Source of the DNA: an uncultured Oscillibacter sp.
Lineage (GTDB): Bacteria; Bacillota; Clostridia; Oscillospirales; Oscillospiraceae
Reading direction: 5' to 3'
Assembly (NCBI RefSeq): GCF_910584465.1
Contig: NZ_CAJUBK010000013.1
Coordinates: forward strand, 1-46,970
DNA: 46,970 nt
The position numbers were made by a program, and so were the translations under genes. This document shows positions 8,147-15,404 of this stretch, one piece after another (the stretch's first letter is position 1; each line of letters opens with the position of its first letter). The notes under the pieces are model-generated. The model did no database searches. It was not told the DNA's origin and saw only the letters and a list, made by a program, of their open reading frames with translations.

Positions 8147-8860
8147 TCACTGGCCCAGGTATATCTGCGTATAGATGCCCACGAAGTGCAGGACCGCTCC
8201 TGCCAGGACGAAGACATGCCAGATGCAGTGATCGTACTTCCTCTTCCCGGCGAAGGGGATCATCCCCAGGGTATAGGCCAGCCCGCCGGCGAAGATGAAC
8301 CACAGCAGCGTCCGGCTGTGCAGGTACATCCGGGGCAGGAAGACCAGGCCGCTCCAGCCGATGAGGAAGTACAGCGTGAAGTGCAGCGCCCGCCAGCGGC
8401 CGGGGCCGAAGGCCATCACGATCGCCACGCCGGTGAGGATCACCGCCCACTGGACGCAGAACAGGACCACGCCCGCCGTCCCGCCCAGGTAGAGCAGCAG
8501 GATGGGGGCGAAGGTGCCGCCGATCAGCAGGTAGATGGACGTATAGTCGAACCTGCGGCAGACCCGCTTGGCCCTCGAACCGGCGGGCATGGCGTGGTAG
8601 ACGCAGCTCATCAGCATCATCAGCACCATGCTGATCCCGTACACGCAGGAGGCCAGCACCTCCCTGCCGCCGCCGGAGCGGACCAGCAGCAGCGTCAGCG
8701 CCGCCGCCGCGCCCAGGGCCCCCAGGCCGTGGCTGGCGGCGTTGAAGGCCTCCTCCCCCAAAGTCAGCCGGGGAGGCTCGTTCCGGGCCTGGACCCTGGC
8801 CCGGCGCACCGCCCGCAAGCGGGCCCGCTGTATCTGCTGTTTCGTCAAAACCGCCTCCAT
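8147..8860 (-). CDS. Hemolysin III family (TrhA/YqfA, PAQR-like) membrane protein
   Basis: 237 residues with about seven membrane helices. Family signatures are present: the S-x3-H type motif SCVYHAMP, the segment FDYTSIYLLIGGTFAP, and the C-terminal DHCIWHVFVLAGAVLHF, where His residues of PAQR proteins bind metal. The family was named for hemolysis by a Bacillus protein, but in most bacteria the role appears to be in membrane lipid homeostasis, so no toxin function should be inferred. An Arg-rich cytoplasmic N-terminus (residues 1-40) precedes the first helix. Single-gene unit with its own promoter. Confidence 0.9.
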   Translation of the reverse strand: MEAVLTKQQIQRARLRAVRRARVQARNEPPRLTLGEEAFNAASHGLGALGAAAALTLLLVRSGGGREVLASCVYGISMVLMMLMSCVYHAMPAGSRAKRVCRRFDYTSIYLLIGGTFAPILLLYLGGTAGVVLFCVQWAVILTGVAIVMAFGPGRWRALHFTLYFLIGWSGLVFLPRMYLHSRTLLWFIFAGGLAYTLGMIPFAGKRKYDHCIWHVFVLAGAVLHFVGIYTQIYLGQ

Positions 8861-8919
8861 AGTGCTCCTCCTCAGCCTGCGCTGCAGCGTCCATATCTTT
8901 TAATCTAGTTTTCAATACT

Positions 8920-8948
8920 ATATTATACGATTTCACTTTATATTGCAA
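8920..8948 (-). promoter_or_regulatory. Promoter of the hemolysin III gene
   Basis: Within an AT-rich stretch (8895-8990), TTGCAA (8943-8948) and TAATAT (8920-8925) are 17 bases apart on the minus strand; an overlapping TATAAT (8922-8927) would give 15. Confidence 0.55.
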
Positions 8949-9074
8949 GTAGTTTTTGCGAAATATTTTCGTCTATTCCAGCTGACCTGCATTTTAGCAC
9001 AAAGAAGATGAGAAATCTTTAGTCAAAACAACGAAAACCGTGTGGGCCTCCCCCGCGTCTCGACGTCTTCCGGC

Positions 9075-9108
9075 GCAAAAACGCCGCCGGGGAGCTCCCC
9101 GGCGGCGT
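9075..9108 (-). terminator. Terminator of the marR-MATE operon
   Basis: Perfect 14-bp palindrome 9081-9108 (ACGCCGCCGGGGAG and its complement) followed on the minus strand by a TTTTT run. It begins 10 bases beyond the MATE stop codon. Confidence 0.85.
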
Positions 9109-9118
9109 ACGCTGTGGT

Positions 9119-10492
9119 TCAATCCTCTTCCAGTCCCGCCATGCTCCTCTTGAACTGGACGGCGAACATGGACGCGGTGGTGCTCACCGCCAGGAAGTCC
9201 GCCACCGGCTCCGCCAGGAAGACGGCGAACGCCTTGTCGGCAAAGAAGTTCGGCAGGATATAGATCAGGGGGATCAGCAGGATGATCTTCCGCAGCACCG
9301 CCAGGAACAGCGACGTCTTGGCGTTCCCCAGGGCCACGAAGGTCTGCTGGCAGGCGATCTGGATGCCGAAGAGGCAGGTGGTGCCCATGTAGATCCGCAG
9401 GGCCCAGGCCGCGTACTCCACCAGCGCCGGATCGTTGTTGAAGATCAGCACGAACATCCGGGGGAAGCTCTGCACCAGCAGCCACAGCACCGCGGAATAG
9501 ATGACGCAGGCCCTCAGCAGGCACCGGAACGCGTCCCGGACCCGCCGGGCGTCCCGGGCGCCGAAGTTATAGCTGACGATGGGCTGGGCCCCCTGGCTCA
9601 GGCCCTGGAGGGGCATCATGGCGAACTGCATCATGCTGGTCAGCACCGTCATGGCCCCCACCGCCACGTCCCCGCCGTATCTCAGCAGCGAGGAGTTGAA
9701 GCACACGGCGATGAGGCTCTCCGTGGACTGCATGATGAAGGGCGACAGGCCCAGGGCCAGGGAGGGCAGGAACACCTTGGGCCGGAGCCGGAGGTCCGCC
9801 CTGCGGAGCCGCCACTTGGTCTGGGGCCCGGTGAGGAAGCGGAGCACCCAAGCGGCGGAGACCGCCTGGGAGAGGATCGTCGCCAGGGCCGCGCCCCGGA
9901 CGCCCAGGCCCAGGCCGAAGATGAAGATCGGGTCCAGCACCGTGTTCAGCCCCGCGCCGATGAGGACGGTCTTCATGCTGACGGTGGTGAAGCCCTGGGC
10001 GGTGATATAGGCGTTCATGCCCAGGGTCACCTGGACGAAGAGGGTGCCCAAGGAATAGATCTTCATGTAGTCCAGGGCGTAGCCGATGGTGTTCCCGCTG
10101 GCCCCGAAGGTCCGCAGCAGGGGCTCCGCGAAGCCCTGGAAGACCACCGTCAGCACGGCGGAGGAGGCGATCAGCAGGGTGAAGCTGTTGCCCATGATCT
10201 CCTGGGAGCCCTCCAGATCCCCCCGGCCCTCCTGGATGGAGGCCCTGGGCGCGCCGCCCATGCCCACCAGCGCCGCGAAGGCGGAGATGATCATGATCAC
10301 CGGCAGGCAGACCCCCACGCCGGTGAGGGCCAGGGCCCCCACGGTGTCCACGGGCTGCATGTGGCCGATATAGACCCGGTCCACCAGGTTGTACAGCATG
10401 TTCACCACCTGGGAGGTGATGGTGGGCAGGGCCAGGGAGAGCAGCAGCTTCCCCACCGGGCCGCTGCCCAGGTCTACGCGCTTTCGGTCCAT
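9119..10492 (-). CDS. MATE family multidrug/cation antiporter
   Basis: 457 residues, normal for the MATE family, with 12 predicted membrane helices in two similar halves. The opening (LLLSLALPTITSQVVNMLYNLVDRVYIGH) is the standard MATE N-terminal helix, and the same type of helix recurs after the midpoint (LALGLSPFIMQSTES). Closest in style to the MepA branch. Exports drugs or cationic compounds in exchange for Na+ or H+; the substrate cannot be told from sequence. AAGGAG lies 8 bases before the ATG. It follows a marR gene by 16 bases, so it is probably the regulated target of that repressor. Confidence 0.9.
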   Translation of the reverse strand: MDRKRVDLGSGPVGKLLLSLALPTITSQVVNMLYNLVDRVYIGHMQPVDTVGALALTGVGVCLPVIMIISAFAALVGMGGAPRASIQEGRGDLEGSQEIMGNSFTLLIASSAVLTVVFQGFAEPLLRTFGASGNTIGYALDYMKIYSLGTLFVQVTLGMNAYITAQGFTTVSMKTVLIGAGLNTVLDPIFIFGLGLGVRGAALATILSQAVSAAWVLRFLTGPQTKWRLRRADLRLRPKVFLPSLALGLSPFIMQSTESLIAVCFNSSLLRYGGDVAVGAMTVLTSMMQFAMMPLQGLSQGAQPIVSYNFGARDARRVRDAFRCLLRACVIYSAVLWLLVQSFPRMFVLIFNNDPALVEYAAWALRIYMGTTCLFGIQIACQQTFVALGNAKTSLFLAVLRKIILLIPLIYILPNFFADKAFAVFLAEPVADFLAVSTTASMFAVQFKRSMAGLEED

Positions 10493-10508
10493 TTCGATCG
10501 CTCCTTTT

Positions 10509-10940
10509 TCATGTCAGTGCCTCCGTCTCCCGGAGGACCCGCTCCAGCAGGTCCAGGAACACGGCCTGTTCCTCCTCCGACAGGCCCGCCAGCAGGCGCC
10601 GCCCGCAGGCGGCCTGGATGGCCTGGGCCTCCCGGGCCAGGGGGCGGCCCGCCTCCGTGATGTCCAGGTGGACGATCCGGCGGTCCTCCCCGTCGGCCCG
10701 CCGGGCCAGGATGCCCCGGCCCGTCAGCACCTCCACGGCCTGGGAGACCTGGGATTTCGCCAGGCCCCGGAGCTCCGCCACGTCCCGGGCGGTGTCCTGG
10801 CCGGGATGGTTCGCCAGGAAGAGGAGGACGTGGACCTCCCGCATGGACAGGCCCGTCCGCTCCAGCAGGGGGAGGAACCGGCGGTCATAGTATCTGCGGA
10901 ACCTCTGGGGCAGACGGGTGAGCTGGGAGATGGTGATCAT
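10509..10940 (-). CDS. MarR family transcriptional regulator
   Basis: 143 residues, full length for MarR. The winged-helix core reads LLFLANHPGQDTARDVAELRGLAKSQVSQAVEVLTGRGIL (recognition helix AKSQVSQAVEVL) and the wing carries the conserved DGEDRRIVHLDITEAG. Terminal helices provide the dimer interface. The ATG at 10940 has GAGGG upstream; earlier Met codons lie in the promoter region. Leads a two-gene operon with the MATE transporter. The palindrome immediately after its -10 box suggests autorepression relieved by a ligand, which is the usual MarR logic. Confidence 0.9.
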   Translation of the reverse strand: MITISQLTRLPQRFRRYYDRRFLPLLERTGLSMREVHVLLFLANHPGQDTARDVAELRGLAKSQVSQAVEVLTGRGILARRADGEDRRIVHLDITEAGRPLAREAQAIQAACGRRLLAGLSEEEQAVFLDLLERVLRETEALT

Positions 10941-10970
10941 GGGCCGCCCTCTTTCGTTCTTTTTTAAACT

Positions 10971-10984
10971 GTTCTTTTGAGAAC
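10971..10984 (-). promoter_or_regulatory. Candidate MarR operator
   Basis: Perfect inverted repeat GTTCT-N4-AGAAC, located directly downstream of the -10 box and over the expected transcription start of marR. Binding here would block the promoter. Confidence 0.55.
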
Positions 10985-10990
10985 TATCTG

Positions 10991-11019
10991 AGCATAACAC
11001 AGACCGTCCCGCCTGTCAA
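10991..11019 (-). promoter_or_regulatory. Promoter of marR-MATE
   Basis: TTGACA (11014-11019) and TATGCT (10991-10996) with a 17-base spacer on the minus strand. Confidence 0.8.
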
Positions 11020-11047
11020 GGGACGCTCCGCCCTTTTCGACAGCCGG

Positions 11048-11071
11048 AGGACCCGGCCGGAGCCGGGTCCT
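11048..11071 (-). terminator. Hairpin after htpG
   Basis: 10-bp stem AGGACCCGGC/GCCGGGTCCT (11048-11057 and 11062-11071), about 12 bases past the htpG stop. No T-run follows directly; the sequence beyond it contains CTGTCGAAAAG, the motif shared with the intergenic repeats. Confidence 0.5.
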
Positions 11072-11083
11072 GTCTCATCTCGG

Positions 11084-12970
11084 TCACTTCATCAGACCGC
11101 ACACCAGGTCGGTATAGCCGGCGGGATCCTCCAGGGGCAGTCCCGCGATCAGCAGGGCCTGGGCATACAGCAGCGCGGCATAGTCCTTCGCCTTCTCCGC
11201 ATCCGCCGCCACGGCGGCCTCCAGGGCCCGGAACACCGGGTGCTCCACGTTCAGCTCCAGGATGCGCTCCGCCTTGATGGCGGCGTCGGGCTGGACCGTC
11301 TGGAAATACTTCTCCATCTCGAAGCTCAGGCCCTCCCCGGCAGTGAGGCAGACGGGGTGGGACTTCAGCCGGGCGGAGGCCCGGACCTCCTTCACCTTGT
11401 CCCCCAGGGCCTCCTTCACGAAGGCGAAGGTCTCCTTGTGGGCCTCGGCGGCTTCTTCGGCCTTCTTCTCCGCCCCTTCCTCGATCTCCTGGTCCAGGAC
11501 GGAGCGGAACTCCTTGTCCTTGTATGTCCGGATGGTCTGGGCGCAGAACTCGTCCACCTCCTCGGTGAAGTAGAGGATCTCCGTCCCCGCGTCCCGCAGG
11601 CCCTCGGTCTGGGGGAGCTTGTCGATCTTGTCCGGCGTCTCGCCGGCGGCGTAGTAGAGGTACTTCTGGTCCTCCTTCATCCGGGAGACGTACTCGTCCA
11701 GGGTGACGAGCCTCTTCTCCGTGGAAGACCAGAACAGCAGCAGATCCTGGAGCAGGTCCTTGTGCCGGCCATACTCGTTCACCACGCCGTATTTGATCTG
11801 GCGGCCAAAGTTTTTCCAGAACTTCTGGGCATAGCCCTCCCGGTCCTCGGAGAGGTACTTGCTCAGGTCCGCCTTGATCTTCTTCTCCAGGTTCGCGGCG
11901 ATGACCTTGAGCTGGCGGTCGTGCTGGAGCAGCTCCCGGGAGATGTTCAGGCTCAGGTCCGGAGAGTCCACCACGCCCCGGACGAAACGGAAGTGCTCCG
12001 GCAGGAGGTCCGCGCACTTGTCCATGATGAGCACGCCGTTGGAATAGAGCTGGAGGCCCTTCTCATAGTCCTTGGTATAGTAGTCGAAGGGCGCCGCGCC
12101 GGGGACGAACAGCAGCGCCTTATAGGTGACGCTGCCCTCCACGGAGACGGGGATCACCCGCTGAGGGTCGGTATAGTCGCGGAACTTGTCCCGGTAGAAC
12201 TTGTCGTACTCCTCCGCCGTGACCTCGCTCTTGGCCCTCTGCCAGATGGGGACCATGGAGTTCAGGGTCTCGACCTCCGTATAGGTCTCATACTCCGGCT
12301 CCTCCTCGGGGGAGCCCTCCTTCTTCCGGGTCTTGGAGACCTCCATGCGGATGGGGAAGCGGATGTAGTCGGAGTATTTCCGCACCAGCTCCTGGAGCCT
12401 CCAGCCCTCTAAGAACTCGCCGTACTTCTCGTCGTCCGTGTCCGGCTTGATGTGCATGATGATGTCGGTGCCCACGGTCTCCTTCTCGCACTCGGTGACG
12501 GAATACCCGTCGGCGCCGGAGGACTGCCACATGTAGGCGCTCTCCGCCCCGTACTTCCTCGTCACCACGGTGATGTGGTCCGAGACCATGAAGGCGGAGT
12601 AGAAGCCCACGCCGAACTGGCCGATGACGTCGGTGTCCTTGGCGTCGTCGCCCAGCTCCTGCTTGAACTTGTAGGAGCCGGAGGAGGCGATGACGCCCAG
12701 GTTGTTCTCCAGATCCTCCTTGTCCATGCCCACGCCGTTGTCGGAGACGGTTAGGGTCCGCGCGTCCTTATCCACGGCGATCTCGATCTTGAAGTCCCCC
12801 CGGTCCATGCCCACCGCGTCGTCGGTGAGGGCCTGGTAGCACAGCTTGTCGCAGGCGTCGCTGGCGTTGGAGACGATCTCCCGGAGAAAGATCTCCTTGT
12901 GGGTGTAGATGGAGTTGATCATCAGATCCAGGAGCCGCTTGGATTCCGCTTTGAACTGCTTCTTTGCCAT
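11084..12970 (-). CDS. htpG: Chaperone HtpG (Hsp90)
   Basis: 628 residues, the expected size. ATP-dependent chaperone of the Hsp90 family. The N-terminal GHKL ATPase domain shows LREIVSNASDACDKL, SDNGVGMDKEDL and GQFGVGFYSAFMV. The middle domain supplies GVVDSPDLSLNISRELLQ with the catalytic Arg. The C-terminal domain ends in the dimerisation helices. The start MAKKQFKAESKRLLDLM at 12970 matches the family opening; the frame stays open upstream but that part is unlike Hsp90. AAGGAAG lies 13 bases upstream, a rather long spacing. No CIRCE element was seen. Confidence 0.97.
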   Translation of the reverse strand: MAKKQFKAESKRLLDLMINSIYTHKEIFLREIVSNASDACDKLCYQALTDDAVGMDRGDFKIEIAVDKDARTLTVSDNGVGMDKEDLENNLGVIASSGSYKFKQELGDDAKDTDVIGQFGVGFYSAFMVSDHITVVTRKYGAESAYMWQSSGADGYSVTECEKETVGTDIIMHIKPDTDDEKYGEFLEGWRLQELVRKYSDYIRFPIRMEVSKTRKKEGSPEEEPEYETYTEVETLNSMVPIWQRAKSEVTAEEYDKFYRDKFRDYTDPQRVIPVSVEGSVTYKALLFVPGAAPFDYYTKDYEKGLQLYSNGVLIMDKCADLLPEHFRFVRGVVDSPDLSLNISRELLQHDRQLKVIAANLEKKIKADLSKYLSEDREGYAQKFWKNFGRQIKYGVVNEYGRHKDLLQDLLLFWSSTEKRLVTLDEYVSRMKEDQKYLYYAAGETPDKIDKLPQTEGLRDAGTEILYFTEEVDEFCAQTIRTYKDKEFRSVLDQEIEEGAEKKAEEAAEAHKETFAFVKEALGDKVKEVRASARLKSHPVCLTAGEGLSFEMEKYFQTVQPDAAIKAERILELNVEHPVFRALEAAVAADAEKAKDYAALLYAQALLIAGLPLEDPAGYTDLVCGLMK

Positions 12971-13074
12971 GATGTTCGATGCACTTCCTTCTTCATATTT
13001 TATAACAACACTAAAATATAGCACAGCCTCCATGGAAAATAAATGACCATTTTGTAAATTCGCGCCCAAACCGG

Positions 13075-13103
13075 TTGTTTGTCCGCCCGGTCGAGAGTAG
13101 AAT
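13075..13103 (+). promoter_or_regulatory. Promoter of the zinc-ribbon membrane protein gene
   Basis: TTGTTT (13075-13080) and TAGAAT (13098-13103), 17 bases apart, about 45 bases before the ATG. It lies in the divergent gap with htpG. Confidence 0.5.
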
Positions 13104-13148
13104 GTAGGGTAACAAAAAACGACAGGACCGGCAAAGGAGTTCGAGCAT

Positions 13149-13580
13149 ATGGGTTTTTTCCAAAAGATCGGCGGCGCGTTCGCCCGCTTCATGTACGGAC
13201 GGAACGGATGGGATCAGCTGAACCAGGCGCTTTTCCGGGGCTACCTGGCCCTGTGGATCGCGGAGATCGTGTGCGGCCTCCTGCGCTGGGGGCTGGCGGC
13301 CCGGGTCCTGGAGGCGGTGCTGTTCTCCCTGATGCTCATCATCTTCTTCCGCATGTTCTCCAAGGACCTGTACCGGCGCCGGACGGAGAACCAGAAGTGG
13401 GTGAACTGGTACTGCGGCATGAAGAACCGGAACGCCGGGGCCAAGGCCCGTCACGCCGACAAGGAGCACAAGTATTTCACCTGCAGACAGTGCAGGACCA
13501 TCTGCCGGGTCCCGGTGGGCAAGGGGAAGATCGTCATCACCTGCCCCAAGTGCGGGGCGCAGATCCAGGCGAAGACCTGA
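13149..13580 (+). CDS. Small membrane protein with C-terminal zinc ribbon
   Basis: 143 residues. Two membrane helices (about 30-50 and 54-70) are followed by a basic loop and a C-terminal zinc ribbon with Cys112, Cys115, Cys132 and Cys135 (CRQC ... CPKCG), which faces the cytoplasm if the basic loop follows the positive-inside rule. The ribbon plus helices pattern is common in unnamed Firmicute proteins; function unknown. AGGAG lies 9 bases before the ATG. Monocistronic, divergent from htpG. Confidence 0.8.
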   Translation: MGFFQKIGGAFARFMYGRNGWDQLNQALFRGYLALWIAEIVCGLLRWGLAARVLEAVLFSLMLIIFFRMFSKDLYRRRTENQKWVNWYCGMKNRNAGAKARHADKEHKYFTCRQCRTICRVPVGKGKIVITCPKCGAQIQAKT

Positions 13581-13634
13581 GGAAGGAAGATGGGCCACGG
13601 GTGCCGTTTGGTTTTGTATCGTTTGCCGTTTCAT

Positions 13635-13814
13635 CTATCGTGTATCCTGCTCTTCTTTCAACCAGCTTTCGATCATGGAGATCACTACGTTATTGAAGCT
13701 GGTCTCATTTTTCACGGCGATCTCATTTATGCGCTCAGCAAGGGAGCATTTGATATATAATGTTTTATAGACAGCCTTTTCCCCGGCAGGTGGCTGTCTC
13801 AATTCAAATCTCAT
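13635..13814 (-). CDS. Small ribbon-helix-helix protein
   Basis: 59 residues. After a flexible start (MRFELRQPPAGEK) comes a beta strand AVYKTLYIKCS, helix LAERINEIAVKN and helix SFNNVVISMIESWLKEE: the strand-helix-helix order of MetJ/Arc-type DNA-binding proteins, which act as dimers with the strand in the major groove. AGGTGA lies 5 to 6 bases before the ATG. It has its own strong promoter and lies back to back with another ribbon-helix-helix gene at 13972. No toxin or other partner is next to it, so a free regulator or an orphan antitoxin are both possible. The region is visibly more AT-rich than its neighbours, suggesting transfer. Confidence 0.65.
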   Translation of the reverse strand: MRFELRQPPAGEKAVYKTLYIKCSLAERINEIAVKNETSFNNVVISMIESWLKEEQDTR

Positions 13815-13860
13815 GTTTTCACCTCAAGACCGCAAAGCTCCCAGCACCTTTTGTCATATT

Positions 13861-13911
13861 ATTGACACCGCCTTTTCGCTCATGATATCACGTCTTCTTT
13901 TTGGTGTCAAT
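13861..13911. repeat. Inverted repeat ATTGACACC / GGTGTCAAT in the RHH intergenic region
   Basis: Nine-base exact inverted repeat, arms 13861-13869 and 13903-13911. The right arm covers the -35 box of the leftward ribbon-helix-helix gene. The spacing (33 bases, roughly three helical turns) would allow two dimers or a loop; part of the match is forced by the TTGACA consensus. Confidence 0.4.
13882..13910 (-). promoter_or_regulatory. Promoter of the leftward RHH gene
   Basis: TTGACA (13905-13910) and TATCAT (13882-13887), spacer 17, reading left about 70 bases before the ATG at 13814. Confidence 0.75.
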
Positions 13912-13919
13912 AAGATGCC

Positions 13920-13948
13920 TTTACTTTTTTCCTTCATGATGTCATAAT
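13920..13948 (+). promoter_or_regulatory. Promoter of the rightward RHH gene
   Basis: TTTACT (13920-13925) and CATAAT (13943-13948), spacer 17, reading right. The -10 box is embedded in the 19-bp palindrome at 13937-13955. Confidence 0.65.
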
Positions 13949-13955
13949 GACATCA
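13937..13955. promoter_or_regulatory. Palindromic operator for an RHH protein
   Basis: Perfect 19-bp palindrome with arms TGATGTCAT and ATGACATCA around a central A. It covers the -10 box of the rightward gene, so binding would shut that promoter. Ribbon-helix-helix dimers usually read such short symmetric sites; the two adjacent gene products are the obvious candidates. Confidence 0.65.
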
Positions 13956-13971
13956 AAGGGAGGTCCCCGAC

Positions 13972-14142
13972 ATGAAAGATCACGATATCTATACCAAGGA
14001 CGACCAGACACGTTTCACCATGCGCATCAATTCTGAATTGTTAGAAAAGATCAAAATAGAAGCAGCGAAAAGCAAGCGTTCAACCGCTAAACAGATCGAA
14101 TTCATCCTGGAACAGTATGTGGAAGCCCTTCCCTCAGAATGA
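13972..14142 (+). CDS. Small ribbon-helix-helix (Arc-like) protein
   Basis: 56 residues. The strand TRFTMRINSELLEKIKIEAA followed by helix SKRSTAKQIEFILEQYVEAL is close to the Arc/CopG pattern (basic strand, turn, helix, 'S.n.eI...L..y'). GGGAGG lies 7 bases before the ATG. Its promoter overlaps a 19-bp palindrome, pointing to autoregulation. Divergent to the other ribbon-helix-helix gene. Downstream there is only the intergenic repeat block, so no toxin partner is visible. Likely a transcription regulator or orphan antitoxin acquired with the AT-rich island. Confidence 0.7.
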   Translation: MKDHDIYTKDDQTRFTMRINSELLEKIKIEAAKSKRSTAKQIEFILEQYVEALPSE

Positions 14143-14219
14143 TGGCATACAGGTCACGGACCACGCGTCCGCTTCCTGCCGAGGCCGCTTTCGATCGTCC
14201 TCACATGATGGATAGGCAA

Positions 14220-14410
14220 GACGCGGCAGTCCCCCGACTGCCGCGTCTCAGCCTGTCGAAAACGTCTTTTCGACAGGCTGAGCAAGTTTTCAGGACTTTT
14301 TTGAAAGTCCTGAAAACTTTTTTATTGAAAACGAAAGGGACCCCTCCTGGGTCCCTCTCGTAACGCTCCTCCTTCCCGTCGGTGTGGTCCACGCTCCTTG
14401 TTCGACACTC
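14220..14410. repeat. Intergenic repeat block, copy B (four hairpins)
   Basis: Ordered elements: hairpin GACGCGGCAGTC (14220-14247); a 34-base palindrome with 15-base arms TCAGCCTGTCGAAAA (14248-14281); a 16-bp stem AAGTTTTCAGGACTTT (14284-14319) followed by TTTTT; and a GGGACC...GGTCCC module running through CTCTCGTAACGCTCCTCCTTCCCG to TTCGACACTC (14336-14410). The same series occurs at 36682-36900. It fills the gap between the RHH gene and the ZIP gene, both of which end toward it, so it can serve as a two-way terminator. Confidence 0.8.
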
Positions 14411-14426
14411 TAACGCGGCAGTCCCC

Positions 14427-15194
14427 TCATCCCAGGGCCACATCCAGCACCATCATGATGAGGAAGCCCCCCACGAACCCGCAGGTCCCGGCCCGGCTGT
14501 GGGCCTGGGGCACCAGCTCCTCCACCACGACATACAGCATCGCCCCCGCGGCGAAGCTCAAAAGCCAGGGCATCAGCGGGTGGGCCCAGGCGGCGATCAG
14601 CACCACCAGGATGCCGAAGACCGGCTCCACCGCCCCGGACAGCATCCCGCCGCTGAAGGCTTTCAGCCGCCCCTGGCCCTCCTGCCGCAGGGGCAGGGCC
14701 ACCGCCGCCCCCTCGGGGAAGTTCTGGATGCCGATGCCCAGGGCCAGCGCCATGGCCCCGACGGCCCCCTCGCCGCCGGCCGCCAGGGCGAAGGCCAGGC
14801 CCACCGCCATGCCCTCCGGCACGTTATGTAGGGTGATGGCCGTCATCAGCAGCGTGTTCTGCCGCCACGCGTCACAGACCTCCTTCCCCCGCCGCAGGCG
14901 GGGCAGCAGCGCGTCCAGCGCCGCCAGGAACACGACCCCCAGCAGCATCCCCGCCGCCGCCGGGAGCCAGCCGGGGACGCGCCCCTCCTCCGCCGTCTGC
15001 TCGATGGCGGGGAGCAGCAGGCTCCACACGGAGGCCGCCGTCATCACCCCGGCGGCAAAGCCCAGCATCGCTTTTTGGAACCGGGGCCTCGGCTCCCCGG
15101 AGAGGAAAAACACCATGGCGGCGCCCAGGGTGGTCATCAGGAACGTGAAGCCCGTGCCCAGGGCGGCCCAGCCAAGAGACCGCATCATATCCAT
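14427..15194 (-). CDS. ZIP family divalent metal transporter
   Basis: 255 residues with about eight membrane helices. The metal-binding helices carry the ZIP signatures HNVPEGMAVG and, in the next helix, QNFPEGAAVALPL, as in ZupT/GufA proteins that import zinc and other divalent metals. The histidine-rich loop of eukaryotic members is absent; the loop here holds RLRRGKEV. ATG at 15194 has AGAAGG 5 bases upstream; ATGs at 15188 and 15185 are alternatives. Divergent from the guanine deaminase transcript. Which metal it moves and whether it is regulated cannot be read from the sequence. Confidence 0.9.
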   Translation of the reverse strand: MDMMRSLGWAALGTGFTFLMTTLGAAMVFFLSGEPRPRFQKAMLGFAAGVMTAASVWSLLLPAIEQTAEEGRVPGWLPAAAGMLLGVVFLAALDALLPRLRRGKEVCDAWRQNTLLMTAITLHNVPEGMAVGLAFALAAGGEGAVGAMALALGIGIQNFPEGAAVALPLRQEGQGRLKAFSGGMLSGAVEPVFGILVVLIAAWAHPLMPWLLSFAAGAMLYVVVEELVPQAHSRAGTCGFVGGFLIMMVLDVALG

Positions 15195-15283
15195 CAACGC
15201 CTTCTGTCTTGATTCGGGCCTCCGGGCCCAAGGGCCCCGGAGCGACCGTATGCCAGTATAAGCGGAGAGGTCAGAAGTGGTGC

Positions 15284-15312
15284 TTGCTTTCCCCCGCGGG
15301 GCGTGGTATACT
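15284..15312 (+). promoter_or_regulatory. Promoter of the guanine riboswitch-guaD transcript
   Basis: TTGCTT (15284-15289) and TATACT (15307-15312), spacer 17, about 28 bases before the riboswitch aptamer. Confidence 0.7.
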
Positions 15313-15339
15313 GGAGGCGATCCGATACGAGGTGAAGGG

Positions 15340-15404
15340 ACTCATATAGGCCCGCTGTATGGCGCGGGCGTTTCTACGGGGCCGCCGAAGGCTCTGCTAT
15401 GGGT
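15340..15404 (+). promoter_or_regulatory. Guanine riboswitch (purine class)
   Basis: Aptamer with all parts of the purine riboswitch. P1 pairs ACTCATA (15340-15346) with TATGGGT (15398-15404). P2 pairs GCCCGC (15350-15355) with GCGGGC (15364-15369). The joining segment reads GTTTCTAC. P3 is closed over loop GCCGAA, whose CC can dock to the GG of the P2 loop. The base before TATGGG, equivalent to position 74 of the xpt aptamer, is C (15397), which selects guanine (U would select adenine). The downstream region 15405-15461 can form a G5/C5 hairpin, and 15435-15442 is an exact complement of the P2 strand 15362-15369. A T-run (15451-15461) follows. Whether guanine turns expression on or off is not decided. 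Confidence 0.9.

Noticed and set aside
8147..8860. Hemolysin or virulence factor
   Set aside because: The name is historical; PAQR-type proteins of this family are widespread housekeeping membrane proteins.
6909..8948. Long minus-strand frame running from atpB through the hemolysin III gene region
   Set aside because: Only the part from the ATG at 7736 is real; upstream it crosses the atp promoter, a repeat and another gene in a different frame.
13635..14142. Classical toxin-antitoxin module
   Set aside because: Both genes encode DNA-binding folds and no toxin frame lies beside either.
14220..14410. CRISPR array
   Set aside because: The hairpins differ from each other and there are no equal repeats with unique spacers.
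14201..14443. 80-codon minus-strand frame over repeat copy B
   Set aside because: It consists of repeat sequence with no ribosome site, and the matching frame in copy C is not conserved.
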